From positions 1-25,698 of the forward strand of contig JBFGEG010000050.1 in the NCBI GenBank assembly GCA_041580235.1: DNA of 25,698 nt. Reading direction: 5' to 3'. The notes beneath the pieces were generated by a model that saw only the letters and a program-made list of their open reading frames with translations, had not been told where the DNA came from and did no database searches. This DNA comes from JADFOJ01 sp041580235 (lineage in GTDB: Bacteria; Planctomycetota; Phycisphaerae; Phycisphaerales; SM1A02). Of the stretch, positions 1 to 8,288 are shown in pieces (the stretch's first letter is position 1; each line of letters opens with the position of its first letter). The position numbers and the translations under genes are program-made.

Positions 1-489
1 CACCACCGGACGCCCGTCGGCCCTGGCCAGCAGGCAGGTCGTCTGCGGCGTGATGCTGTGGCAGTAGGACAGGCCCAGGACGGTGGTGCCCGCCGGCAAC
101 TCACCCAGCCGCAGCCCCTGGTCCAGGACCGAGCGAAACGACGCCGCGAACTCCCGTTCGTCGGCGCACACCCAGGCGGGGCGGAAGCCGTCGACGAGCC
201 AGTCGCCATACACCTGATGAAGGCTCCGCCACGGCTGTCGCTGGTAGGTGCCGCCGGGCGACGCCGCGGGACGCAGTGCCTGGTAGAGCTGCCACCCGCC
301 GCCGACGGCGAAAACCACGGCCGCCGCCACCGCCAGGCCGCGTCGACGCACGGACGGGCGCCGCCGGGTCGAGGCGACCTTGCGGACCGCGTCCTCGGCG
401 ATGGCGCGCAGGCGGTCCTCCGACGGCGGGCGGATCAGGCGACGCAGCGCCTCGTCGATGCGACGGTCGAGTACGGGCTGAACGCTCAC
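1..489 (-). CDS. Partial single-pass membrane protein, candidate anti-sigma partner of the ECF factor
   Basis: An open frame of 163 codons runs from a GTG at 489 to the window edge, so the C-terminus is missing. The GTG overlaps the sigma-factor stop as GTGA, so the two are probably translationally coupled. The product begins MSVQPVLDRRIDEALRRL. It has an Arg/Glu-rich cytoplasmic part of about 50 residues, a stretch RRRPSVRRR that fits positive-inside, and one hydrophobic segment at about 51-69 (LAVAAAVVFAVGGGWQLY). The outer part contains at least three Cys residues. Position and topology suit an anti-sigma factor, but I see no HxxxCxxC zinc motif in the N-terminal part, so the function is inferred from position only. 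It could instead be an unrelated membrane protein of the same operon. Confidence 0.6.
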   Translation of the reverse strand, partial: MSVQPVLDRRIDEALRRLIRPPSEDRLRAIAEDAVRKVASTRRRPSVRRRGLAVAAAVVFAVGGGWQLYQALRPAASPGGTYQRQPWRSLHQVYGDWLVDGFRPAWVCADEREFAASFRSVLDQGLRLGELPAGTTVLGLSYCHSITPQTTCLLARADGRPVV

Positions 490-1046
490 GGGGCCACCTC
501 CGCCGATGGCGTCGGCGTCGAGAGACGATCGCGCAGCAGACGTCGCGCCCGGTGCACGTGGCTCATGGCGGTGCCCTCGGGCAGGTCCAGGGCCCGTGCG
601 ATCTCGCGGTAGGGCATGTCGAGCACGACACGCAGCAGCAGGCACTCGCGGGCCGGCTGGTCGAGCTCGCTCAGCGCCGCCATCACGTCATCGTCGAAGT
701 CGCCCTGGTCGCGGGCGAGCTGGCCGCGGCCCGTCAATCGCAGCGGACCGGCCACCGGCGGAGGGGCGGCGGTCTCGTCGAGCACGGTGGGGTCGACGCT
801 CGTCGAGGTCCTCGCCCGCCGCCGGGCGTGGTTCAGCGCGGTGTACCGGACGATCTGTCCCATCCACGCCGTAAACGTCGTGGCGGGGTCGAACTGGTGG
901 AGCTTGCCTAGAGCGGTCAAGGCCGCCTCCTGCAACACGTCCTCGGCCGGGTCGAGATCTCCGAGGATCGCAACCGCGATGCACCACAACGATCTCGAGC
1001 AGGCCGTGAAGCGGCGGGAAAATCCGTCCGGGCTGAGCTGGCTCAC
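486..1046 (-). CDS. RNA polymerase sigma factor, ECF subfamily
   Basis: The 186-residue product has the two-domain ECF layout, with no room for region 1.1 or region 3. Region 2 spans roughly residues 8-78, with GDLDPAEDVLQEAALTAL (core binding and -10 melting helix) and FTAWMGQIVRYTALNHARRR. A variable linker follows, then region 4 at about 118-175, with ARECLLLRVVLDMPYREIA and LPEGTAMSHVHRARRLLRDRL forming the -35 recognition helix-turn-helix. The start is GTG at 1046; the Shine-Dalgarno sequence is weak. The stop overlaps the GTG of the next gene. The gene is divergent from the dockerin-tailed gene at 1213 with a 166-bp gap that could carry promoters for both. Target genes cannot be deduced from the sequence. 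Confidence 0.9.
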   Translation of the reverse strand: MSQLSPDGFSRRFTACSRSLWCIAVAILGDLDPAEDVLQEAALTALGKLHQFDPATTFTAWMGQIVRYTALNHARRRARTSTSVDPTVLDETAAPPPVAGPLRLTGRGQLARDQGDFDDDVMAALSELDQPARECLLLRVVLDMPYREIARALDLPEGTAMSHVHRARRLLRDRLSTPTPSAEVAP

Positions 1047-1199
1047 CGTTGCGGTCCGTCCTGGGCGATCCTCGACCGACGAGTCCGCTTACTTATCTAA
1101 TGTTGACGGGAGGGTCGTTTCTTGCCCGACGCCCGTGAATCCGCCGTGTTTTTGCAATCCCGCCGGATGCCGGCGACATCAGGGTCGCGGGGACGCACG

Positions 1200-1205
1200 A
1201 AGGAG
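1200..1205 (+). promoter_or_regulatory. Shine-Dalgarno site that fixes the start at 1213
   Basis: AAGGAG lies 7 nt before ATG 1213. The reading frame is open far upstream (to about 616), but that upstream part is antisense to the sigma factor. This site and the Arg-rich signal peptide that follows decide the true start. Confidence 0.75.
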
Positions 1206-1212
1206 ATCCACC

Positions 1213-3117
1213 ATGTGCGATTCACGGCCCCGGCGGCACCGGCCTCGACGTCCGTCACTGGTTGCGGCGGCCGCCCTGTTTGTGTCGGGGACGCCGGCCG
1301 CGGCCGGCGTCATCGACTTCGTCATGACCATCGACGGCGACCAGGAGACACCGGCCGTGGACACCGCGGCCGCGGGCACGGGCACCGCGACGCTGGATCC
1401 CGACACCAACCTGCTGAGCTGGGCGATCACCTACGCGGGCCTTTCGGGTCCGCTGACCGTGAGCCACTTCCACGGGCCGGCGCCGCTCTGCGCAGCCGCC
1501 GCGCCCGCGGTGACCATCTCCGACGGGGGCGCCGCCTCCGGCGTGCTCACGGGCTCGGCCGTCGTCAGTGACCAGCAGGCCGACGACCTTCTGGCCGGAC
1601 TGTGGTACGTGAACCTGCACACCGCCCTCAACCCGCCCGGCGAGATCCGCGGCCAGGTCGTGCCGGGGCCCCTGGTCGACCCGCTGCCCGACGTCCTCGG
1701 TGGTGACGTGCATCTCTTCCTGGAGACGGTGGCCACCGGCCTCACGGCGCCGAACTGGGCGACGTTTGCGCCGGGCGATTTCGAGAGGCTCTTTGTCTCG
1801 GACCAGAACGGGATCCTGTGGGCGATCGATCTCGCGACGGGTGTCAAGACGGTGTTCCTGGACGTGTCGCCGCTGCTGGTGGACCTGGGCGTCTTCGGGC
1901 CCGGCAGCTTCGACGAGCGCGGGCTGCTGGGGGTCGCCTTTCATCCGGACTACCAGGACAACGGACTGCTCTACACGTACACCTCCGAGCACGTGTTCAA
2001 GCCCGCCGACTTCTCGACGATGCCGCCGGGCGTGCTGCCGGATCACCGCAGCGTCATCCGCGAGTGGCAGGTCCCCGACCCGGCGGACCCCGGGTCAGTC
2101 GTCGACCCCACGACGGCGCGGGCGCTCATGCGGATTGACCAGCCCCAGTTCAACCACAACGCCGGAGCCGTCAACTTCGGGCCCGATGGCATGCGCTACG
2201 TCGCCCTGGGCGACGGGGGCGGGGCGGACGACAAGGACGGGCAGACCTTCATCGGCGGGCCGTTGATCGGCCACGGCTGCATCGGCAACGGGGCCGATCC
2301 GTCGACGATCCTCGGCAGCGTGATCCGCATCGATCCGGCCGGCAGCAACTCGGCCAACGGCGCCTACGGCATCCCCGCCGACAACCCGTTCGTGGGCATG
2401 GCCGGGTTCGTGCCGGAGATCTACGCCTACGGCTTCCGCAACCCCTTCCGGTTCTCCTTTGACACGCTCACCGGCGACCTGCTTCTGGCCGACGTCGGGC
2501 AGAACGACGTCGAGGAGGTCAACGTCGTGGTCGCCGGCGGCAACTATGGCTGGAACCACGCCGAGGGGTCGTTCGTCTTCGTGGCCAACGGCAACGACTC
2601 GGGCTACGTCACCGACGCCGCGCTGGACGTCCCCGCCGGGCTGATCGGGCCCATCGCCGAGTACGACCACGACGACGGCATCGCGATCATCGGCGGCTTC
2701 GTCTACCGGGGCGAGGCGATCCCCGCCCTGCAGGGCCGCTACGTCTTCGGCGAGTTCGCCCGGACCTACTCCACCGACGCCCGTCTCTTCTACCTGCACG
2801 AGAACGACCAGGTGGTCGAGCCCATCATCATCGGCCAGCAGATGATCGACGAGTTCTCGCTGCTGGGCATGGGCTCCGACGCCTCGGGGGAGCTGTACGC
2901 TCTGGTCAACACCACCGGCGTGCCCTCCGGCGACACGGGAGTGGTCCTTCGCATCAGCCCTCTGTTCGCCGACTTCGACGCCGACGGGCTGGTCGGTATC
3001 ACGGACTTCGTGCTCCTGGTCGGGGCGTGGGGGCAGACCGGAGGGCCCGAGGATCTCGACCATGACGGAATCGTCGGCATCGGCGACTTCCTGCTGTTAC
3101 TGGGGCACTGGGGATAA
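1213..3117 (+). CDS. Secreted CHRD / glucose-sorbosone-dehydrogenase-like protein with C-terminal dockerin-type anchor
   Basis: A 634-residue exported protein. A basic N-terminus and hydrophobic stretch (LVAAAALFVSGTPAAAG, about 16-32) form a signal peptide. Residues about 33-150 look like a CHRD domain: it opens FVMTIDGDQETPAV, contains LTVSHFHGPA and ends GEIRGQVV. Residues about 160-575 resemble the soluble PQQ glucose/sorbosone dehydrogenase beta-propeller. Seen there are LFVSDQNGILWAID, RGLLGVAFHPDY, NHNAGAVNFGPDGMRYVALGDGG, YGFRNPFRFSFD and DVGQNDVEEVNVV. Residues about 586-634 are two dockerin-like repeats (DADGLVGITDFVLLVGAWG and DHDGIVGIGDFLLLLGHWG). The family suggests periplasmic or surface oxidation of sugars or alcohols, but substrate and cofactor are not shown here. 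The next gene begins 5 nt after the stop, so the two are probably co-transcribed. Confidence 0.88.
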   Translation: MCDSRPRRHRPRRPSLVAAAALFVSGTPAAAGVIDFVMTIDGDQETPAVDTAAAGTGTATLDPDTNLLSWAITYAGLSGPLTVSHFHGPAPLCAAAAPAVTISDGGAASGVLTGSAVVSDQQADDLLAGLWYVNLHTALNPPGEIRGQVVPGPLVDPLPDVLGGDVHLFLETVATGLTAPNWATFAPGDFERLFVSDQNGILWAIDLATGVKTVFLDVSPLLVDLGVFGPGSFDERGLLGVAFHPDYQDNGLLYTYTSEHVFKPADFSTMPPGVLPDHRSVIREWQVPDPADPGSVVDPTTARALMRIDQPQFNHNAGAVNFGPDGMRYVALGDGGGADDKDGQTFIGGPLIGHGCIGNGADPSTILGSVIRIDPAGSNSANGAYGIPADNPFVGMAGFVPEIYAYGFRNPFRFSFDTLTGDLLLADVGQNDVEEVNVVVAGGNYGWNHAEGSFVFVANGNDSGYVTDAALDVPAGLIGPIAEYDHDDGIAIIGGFVYRGEAIPALQGRYVFGEFARTYSTDARLFYLHENDQVVEPIIIGQQMIDEFSLLGMGSDASGELYALVNTTGVPSGDTGVVLRISPLFADFDADGLVGITDFVLLVGAWGQTGGPEDLDHDGIVGIGDFLLLLGHWG

Positions 3118-3122
3118 CGCGT

Positions 3123-3947
3123 ATGACGAGAGCACGCTTCGGTTGGCTGGTGTCCGGCGGTCTCGCGGCGGCGGTCGCGGGGCCCGTCCACGCGACTTTT
3201 CACTTCATGCAGATCGAGCGGGTGATCGGGGGCGTCGGCGGTGACGCCGGGGCCCAGGCGATCCAGCTGCGGATGCGGGCCAACCTCCAGAATCTCGTCA
3301 GCGGCGGCAAGCTGTGGGCGCACGACGCGGCGGGGCTGAACCCCGTCCTGCTCATCGACTTCACCAGCAACGTGCCCGACGGGTCGGCGGGCGCGCGGGT
3401 GCTGATCGCCAGCCCCGGCTTCCCGGCCGTGACGAGCCCCGCCGCCGCGCCGGACTTCGTGCTCACCAACGTGATTCCGGAGAGCTCTCTGCCGGCAGGA
3501 ACCATCACCTTCGAGAACAACTCCGGGCTGGCGATCTACTGGCGGCTGAGCTGGGGCGGCGACGCCTACACGGGGTCCACCACCGGCAGCATCACCAACG
3601 ACCCCGACGGCGAGTTCGGCCCGCCCTGGCCCGATCCGCTGCCTTCGGGCGGCGAGGCGGCCCTGGCCTTCCAGGGGCCGTTCAACGCCCCCAGCACGAG
3701 CAACGCCGACGACTACGACCTCACGACGGGGGCCGCGGTGTTCACGAACAACGCGGGGGCCAGCTTCACGGTTGTCGCCCCCTGCCCCTGGGACTGCATC
3801 AACGGCGACGGCGAGATCGGCATCGATGAGTTTCTGGCCGTGCTGGGATCCTGGGGGCAGACGGGCGTGCCGTGCGACGTCGACGGGGGCGGCGTGGGGA
3901 TCACGGACTTCCTGAAGGTCCTGGGGCTGTGGGGGGCGTGTCCGTAG
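3123..3947 (+). CDS. Secreted protein of unknown function with dockerin-type C-terminus
   Basis: A 274-residue protein beginning MTRARFGWLVSGG, with a short signal peptide ending near VHA. The body (about 25-215) is rich in Gly, Asn, Thr and beta-prone stretches (FHFMQIERVIGGVGG, AGTITFENNSGLAIYWRLSWGG). I do not recognise it as a named enzyme. It may be a planctomycete surface beta-sandwich. Residues about 219-274 are a Cys-bearing dockerin-type pair: CPWDCINGDGEIGIDEF..LGSWG, then CDVDGGGVGITDF..LGLWGACP. The second loop has Gly where acidic residues are usual, so calcium binding there may be weak. It follows the CHRD gene by 5 nt. The start is supported by a G-rich stretch in the preceding 3' end. 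Confidence 0.8.
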   Translation: MTRARFGWLVSGGLAAAVAGPVHATFHFMQIERVIGGVGGDAGAQAIQLRMRANLQNLVSGGKLWAHDAAGLNPVLLIDFTSNVPDGSAGARVLIASPGFPAVTSPAAAPDFVLTNVIPESSLPAGTITFENNSGLAIYWRLSWGGDAYTGSTTGSITNDPDGEFGPPWPDPLPSGGEAALAFQGPFNAPSTSNADDYDLTTGAAVFTNNAGASFTVVAPCPWDCINGDGEIGIDEFLAVLGSWGQTGVPCDVDGGGVGITDFLKVLGLWGACP

Positions 3948-3995
3948 ACGCCGGAAAGCGAGCAGCCAACCGCCAGCAGCGAGCATAATGGGGGG

Positions 3996-5066
3996 ATGAC
4001 GGAGCTCGTTGTCGAGGGACTGACCAAGGTGTATCCGGGTGGGGTGGCGGCGGTGAGCGGGCTGGACCTGCGGGTGGCCGACGGTGAGATCGTGGTCATC
4101 GTGGGGCCGTCGGGCTGCGGCAAGACGACGACCCTGCGGATGATCGCCGGGCTGGAGACGGTGACCGCGGGGACCGTCGCCATCGGCGGCCGATCGGTGA
4201 CGGGGCGGCCGCCCCGTGATCGCGGGGTGGCCATGGTCTTCCAGGAGGACGCGGTCTACCCGCATCTCACCGTTTCGGGCAACCTGGCCTTCGCCGCGCG
4301 GCGACGCCCGCGGGATCGCGCCGAGACCGACCGACGGGTCCGGGACGCGGCGCGGCTGCTCGACCTGGAACACCTGCTGGACCGCCGGCCGGCCGCCCTG
4401 TCCGGGGGCGAGCGGAGGCGGCTCGCCGTGGGCCGGGCGGTGGTGGCCGACCCGGCGTGCTATCTGTTCGACGAGCCGCTGCGAAGCCTCGACGCCGGCC
4501 ACCGCGGGCGTCTGCGGTCGCGGCTCAAGACACTGCTACGGTCGCTCAACGCGACGGTGCTCTACGTGACCCACGACCAGGCCGAGGCCATGAGCCTGGG
4601 CGATCGGATCGTCGTGATGCGAGACGGCCGCGTCGTCCAGACCGGCCCGCCCGGCGAGGTCTACCGCCACCCGGCCGACCGCTTCGTCGCAGGCTTTCTC
4701 GGCGACCCGCCGATGAGCTTTCTCCAGGGCCGCGTCGACAACGGCCCGGCCTTCGGTGATGGTCATGGAACCCGCCTCAGCCTCCCGCCGTGGGCAGCAC
4801 CCCACGTCGGCCGTGACATCGTCCTCGGCATCCGCCCGGGCTCGCTGCACGCCGACCCCGGCGGACCCCTCACGATGACCGTCGAAACGGTCGAGACACT
4901 CGGCGACGCGACGTACGTCACCGGCCCCACCCCCGGCGGTGCCCGCCTCACGGCCCGGATCGACACCGCCGACGTCGGCGAGACGCTCGGTCTCGCCGTC
5001 GCCCCTGATGCGCTGCATCTGTTCGCCCCCGGCGACCCCGGCCCCGCCCTCCTGCCTCATGGCTAA
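3996..5066 (+). CDS. ABC transporter ATP-binding protein, MalK/UgpC-like (carbohydrate/polyol type)
   Basis: A 356-residue cytoplasmic ATPase. Walker A is GPSGCGKTTT (about 37-46), Q-loop VFQEDAVYPHL (about 80), signature LSGGERRRLAVGRA (about 134), Walker B CYLFDEPLRSLDA (about 155-167) and H-loop YVTHDQAEAMSLGDRI (about 190-205). The part after about residue 235 is the OB/TOBE-like regulatory domain (GIRPGSLHADPGG) of the CUT1 family. It deviates from MalK: the signature is LSGGERRR rather than LSGGQRQR, the Q-loop is QED rather than QNY/QSY, and the D-loop is PLRSLDA. These are conservative and should leave ATPase activity intact. No permease or binding protein lies beside it, so it is an orphan subunit here and may serve permeases encoded elsewhere. 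A G-rich tract directly precedes the ATG. Confidence 0.88.
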   Translation: MTELVVEGLTKVYPGGVAAVSGLDLRVADGEIVVIVGPSGCGKTTTLRMIAGLETVTAGTVAIGGRSVTGRPPRDRGVAMVFQEDAVYPHLTVSGNLAFAARRRPRDRAETDRRVRDAARLLDLEHLLDRRPAALSGGERRRLAVGRAVVADPACYLFDEPLRSLDAGHRGRLRSRLKTLLRSLNATVLYVTHDQAEAMSLGDRIVVMRDGRVVQTGPPGEVYRHPADRFVAGFLGDPPMSFLQGRVDNGPAFGDGHGTRLSLPPWAAPHVGRDIVLGIRPGSLHADPGGPLTMTVETVETLGDATYVTGPTPGGARLTARIDTADVGETLGLAVAPDALHLFAPGDPGPALLPHG

Positions 5067-5094
5067 CCCCTGATCCCTCACCCCTGCTTCACAA

Positions 5095-5123
5095 GAAAAC
5101 CCCCGGCTCCCATGAGCCGGGGG
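5095..5123 (-). terminator. Rho-independent terminator of the 5158-8241 gene
   Basis: A perfect 10-bp stem (cccccggctc / gagccggggg, arms 5100-5109 and 5114-5123) encloses the 4-nt loop CCAT. Read on the minus strand it is followed by TTTTCTT. It lies 34 nt beyond the stop codon. On the plus strand no T-run follows, so it terminates mainly minus-strand transcripts. The same hairpin occurs at 10639-10662. Confidence 0.85.
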
Positions 5124-5322
5124 TGAAGCGATCTCGGACGTTCCGTGACGGTTCGGGTTACGGGCAGGTGCCCCAGGTGCCCAGGACCTTCAGGAACTCC
5201 TCGATGCCGACGGCACCGCTGCCGTCGTAGTCGCACGGACCGGGGCTGCCCCAGGTGCCGAGGATGGCCAGGAACTCGTCGATGCCGATGATGCCATCGT
5301 TGCCGACGCAGTCCCAGATGCA
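5100..5322 (-). repeat. Anchor-plus-terminator block, copy 1
   Basis: A 223-bp segment matches 10639-10860 with five substitutions and one single-base indel that I can count. It covers the terminator hairpin, the 3' untranslated stretch, the stop codon and the codons for the last 54 residues (CIWDC to the end). Similarity stops abruptly after the codons for CIWDC, where the bodies of the two proteins diverge. Confidence 0.9.
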
Positions 5323-8241
5323 GGTGCCGGCCGCCTCGTCCTTGCAGATCGCGCTGCAGCCGTCGCCGCCGGTGTTGTTCCCGTCGTCGCAGTCCTCACC
5401 AGCCTCGACCAGGCTGTTGCCGCAGAAGCCGTCGCCCTGCGTGCCGCGGACCATGAGGTTCGCGCTGTGCAGGTCGGCCGGATCCGTGGGCGGATCGAGG
5501 TTCGGGTTGGTGGTCAGCGTCGTCGTGGGATCGAGGCTGTAGGACCCGAAGCCGTAGCCGTCCGGCAGCGGCGGCCAGTGACGGGCACGCCACATGTACG
5601 ACACGGGCGGATACATCGGGTCGGCGTCATTGCAGCCGATGATCGACGGGTCGGCCTCGTCCTCCGGCGTCGGATCCGGCCAGGGCTCGGGCTGACACGT
5701 CAGATCGAGGGCCCGCTCCGCGTTGGTGAACCACGCGAAGTTCGAAGCCGTGGTCTGACCGCCTTCCTGCAGGTTGCTGGCATTGGTGGCCCAGACGGTG
5801 AGCCAGTAATCACCAGGCGGCAGGTTGAAGTCAGTATGGATCGAGTGCAGAGCGCCGCTCGAGCCGATGCCCGAACCGATGCCCTGGTGCTCGGGGTGAG
5901 ACAGACCGGTGACCGCCGCCCCGTAGGGGATGCTCGCCGTGATCAGCGAGTCGGCCTCGGTCGGCCGGACCTGGCCGTTTCGCGCGAAGACCTCGTAGTG
6001 GAACTCCTCGTTGAGCACACCGTCCGGTGCGAAGCCGTCCACGAAGATCTGGCGGATCCGCAGGTCGTTGGTCGGACCCGGACCCTGGGGAATCGTGAAG
6101 GGCTGCGCCGTGCGGCGCTCGGGGAACTCGTCGTTCGGGCAGTCGGGCGAGCAGAGCATGCCGCTCGACCAGCCGAGGAAGAACGAGCCGAAGTTGCCGG
6201 CGTCGCCGGAGTCGAAGAACACGATCCGCTCCGGACCGGCATTCCAGTGCGAGTCGAGACCGCACGCCGGATCGGACAGCTCGATGTCCAGGCAGAACGC
6301 CAGGTCGGCACCGCCGATGAGCTCGTTGACGTCGTAGTCACCGCTCACGTTGCCGTTGGCGTCCGCCGCGTCATCGGCGAGACGTCCGTTGCCGGAGTAG
6401 TACGGCGCCGTCGAGCTGTTCTGGATGGCCGTGTGCCACAGCCAGCTCGCCGGATCGGCCGCCGTGCCGAAGCCGCCCTGGCCGTTCTCGATCGAGATCC
6501 AGTAGCAGTTCCCGGCGTCCACGGGGACACCGCCCTGAGCCGTCAGCGACAGGTCGCCGATGTCGTACTCGTTGATGGGGAAGACGCCGAAGTTGGTGTT
6601 GGTGAAGGTCTTGGTGACCGTCGCCGTATCGAGGTCGGCCTGGGTGTAGGTTCGCAGGACCGCGCCGGGCAGGCCGTCGTTGTCCTCGTAGAACACCACG
6701 GTGAAGTCATCGACCTCAGCGTTGGGGCCGATGCCGGAGTCGCCCGGATCGAAGTGGCCGTACCAGCACAGGCTGGTGATGGTGCCGGTGGCTGCCGGCG
6801 TGAAGTCGTCGGCGGGAACGAACTGGTCGCCGTTGACGCCGGAGGGGTCGGTCGCCGCAAAGAAGGCGAGACCCGCGGCGAACGCCTGGCAGTTCTCGGA
6901 CGGCTGGCACAGGGGCACGGACGCGCACGCCTGGTCAAAGACCGCGATGTCGGCGCACGTCTGGTCCCAGCCGATCTGGCAGCACAGCGGGTTGGACTCG
7001 AGATCCGGGTTGGCGTCGTCGCCGTCACACACGAGCGTGCAGCACGCCGGGTCAAGACAGCCGGAATAGAGCTCGTCGGTGAACGGGTTGGTGTACGCCA
7101 CCGAGTTGCAGTCGCGAAGACAGCTCGCGCCCTCGGTGAAATCGCCGCCCGCGTTGCTGCAGAAGGCCGCGGTGCCGACCGCGCAGACGTCGGGGAGCAG
7201 CGGGTCACCGGAGAGGATCACGCAGGATCCCTCACCGGGCGCAACGACCGGCGCGACGCACGCCGCGTTGATCTCCTGGAAGCAGCCGCCGTCGGTGATG
7301 TCGTCATCAACGAGCGAGGCCAGGTCCAGATCGATGCACCACGCCATGTCGAACGAGTTGGGGAAGTAGGCGGTCCCGCCGGCACCGTCGTCGACGCCGC
7401 CCTGGGAGAAGTCGTCGCCGTCGCCGTTGACGTCGTCGAGGATGATCTCGGGGGAGACCTCCCAGAAGAACGCGCAGTCGGGGTTGGCCGACGTCACCAC
7501 GTTCTCGACGCGGATCCAGTAGCAGGTGCCGGCCACGAGGGTCGGGGCACCCGCCAGCGCGCCCACCGTGTTGAACTCGAACTCGGTGACGGGCTGGCTG
7601 CCGAAGCCGCCGAGCTGGAAGTCCACGCCGGTGGCCCGCTTGGCCAGCGTCCCGGCGCCGACCGAGACGTTGATGGTCGCGATCGGATCGGGATTGTTGT
7701 CGGCGTTGGTGTCGGCCGGGAACGGCGGGATGCTGCTCTCGTTGTCGTAGAACGTGATGGTCACGACGTCGTCGGTGACCTCGGCGTCACAGTCGATGCC
7801 GTTGAGGTTGCCGTCCGGGTCCGGAGCGATGTAGGCGCCCCAGAAGCAGATGGAGGCCACGGTGCCGGACTCGCCGGCGATGAAGTTGTCGTAGGTCTCG
7901 CCCGCGGTCAGGATCGTTCCGCCGGGGAACTCGCCGATGTTCGGCTCCTGGCACTCGGTGTCGAGCTTGAGGCAGTTGTTCTGCGAGCATTCGGAGCAGT
8001 CGGTGTCGTTGCCCTGGTAGACGCCGTCGCCGATGCCGAGGGTGAGGCAGTCGGCTGCGTCGGTGACCGTGCAGTCACCGAAGAGCGGGTTGTCGGGCTG
8101 GTTGGCGTCGTTGGTGAAGCAGCAGGCGCCGGTCATTACGGGACCGAGACCCGACGAGGGTCCTGTCATGATCACCGCAAGGCCGATCGACGCGAGCACA
8201 ACCACACCGGCCCCGCCGGTACAGGTGCACAATCGGTTCAT
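5158..8241 (-). CDS. Large secreted Cys-rich multi-domain protein with dockerin-type C-terminus
   Basis: A 1027-residue protein. The ATG at 8241 is set by AAAGGAG 10 nt upstream. A hydrophobic signal segment lies at about 11-27. Residues about 38-85 hold an ACC..C..ADCLTLG.GVYQGNDTDC Cys-rich repeat. A module with ICFWGAYI, VVTITFYDN, TCYWIRVEN and DMAWCIDLD spans about 105-300 and recurs at about 455-650 (LCWYGHF, FTVVFYEDN, NCYWISIEN, DLAFCLDIE). Between them, at about 400-437, is CCTLVC...CCQIGWDQTCADIAV....C. A beta-rich region of unknown type follows (LRIRQIFVDGF, NEEFHYEVFARNGQ). Residues about 938-962 (CGNSLVEAGEDCDDGNN) resemble the myxobacterial-type disulfide repeat seen in many extracellular proteins. 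The dockerin pair is at about 974-1027. No catalytic motif is visible. A structural, adhesive or scaffold role at the cell surface is an inference. Confidence 0.88.
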   Translation of the reverse strand: MNRLCTCTGGAGVVVLASIGLAVIMTGPSSGLGPVMTGACCFTNDANQPDNPLFGDCTVTDAADCLTLGIGDGVYQGNDTDCSECSQNNCLKLDTECQEPNIGEFPGGTILTAGETYDNFIAGESGTVASICFWGAYIAPDPDGNLNGIDCDAEVTDDVVTITFYDNESSIPPFPADTNADNNPDPIATINVSVGAGTLAKRATGVDFQLGGFGSQPVTEFEFNTVGALAGAPTLVAGTCYWIRVENVVTSANPDCAFFWEVSPEIILDDVNGDGDDFSQGGVDDGAGGTAYFPNSFDMAWCIDLDLASLVDDDITDGGCFQEINAACVAPVVAPGEGSCVILSGDPLLPDVCAVGTAAFCSNAGGDFTEGASCLRDCNSVAYTNPFTDELYSGCLDPACCTLVCDGDDANPDLESNPLCCQIGWDQTCADIAVFDQACASVPLCQPSENCQAFAAGLAFFAATDPSGVNGDQFVPADDFTPAATGTITSLCWYGHFDPGDSGIGPNAEVDDFTVVFYEDNDGLPGAVLRTYTQADLDTATVTKTFTNTNFGVFPINEYDIGDLSLTAQGGVPVDAGNCYWISIENGQGGFGTAADPASWLWHTAIQNSSTAPYYSGNGRLADDAADANGNVSGDYDVNELIGGADLAFCLDIELSDPACGLDSHWNAGPERIVFFDSGDAGNFGSFFLGWSSGMLCSPDCPNDEFPERRTAQPFTIPQGPGPTNDLRIRQIFVDGFAPDGVLNEEFHYEVFARNGQVRPTEADSLITASIPYGAAVTGLSHPEHQGIGSGIGSSGALHSIHTDFNLPPGDYWLTVWATNASNLQEGGQTTASNFAWFTNAERALDLTCQPEPWPDPTPEDEADPSIIGCNDADPMYPPVSYMWRARHWPPLPDGYGFGSYSLDPTTTLTTNPNLDPPTDPADLHSANLMVRGTQGDGFCGNSLVEAGEDCDDGNNTGGDGCSAICKDEAAGTCIWDCVGNDGIIGIDEFLAILGTWGSPGPCDYDGSGAVGIEEFLKVLGTWGTCP

Positions 8242-8288
8242 TGTTCCATTTCTCCTTTCAACGCGGACTGTCAGAGGGGAGCGCGACT

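Noticed and set aside
1103..1131. TTGACG as a -35 box for the gene at 1213
   Set aside because: No acceptable -10 box lies 16-18 nt downstream (ccgacg); without it the match is likely chance.
616..1212. Upstream extension of the CHRD/dehydrogenase frame
   Set aside because: It is antisense to the sigma factor. The Shine-Dalgarno site and signal peptide place the start at 1213.
2790..4502. A minus-strand open frame of 570 codons
   Set aside because: It spans the antisense of three well-supported plus-strand genes and has low-complexity composition; it is a shadow.
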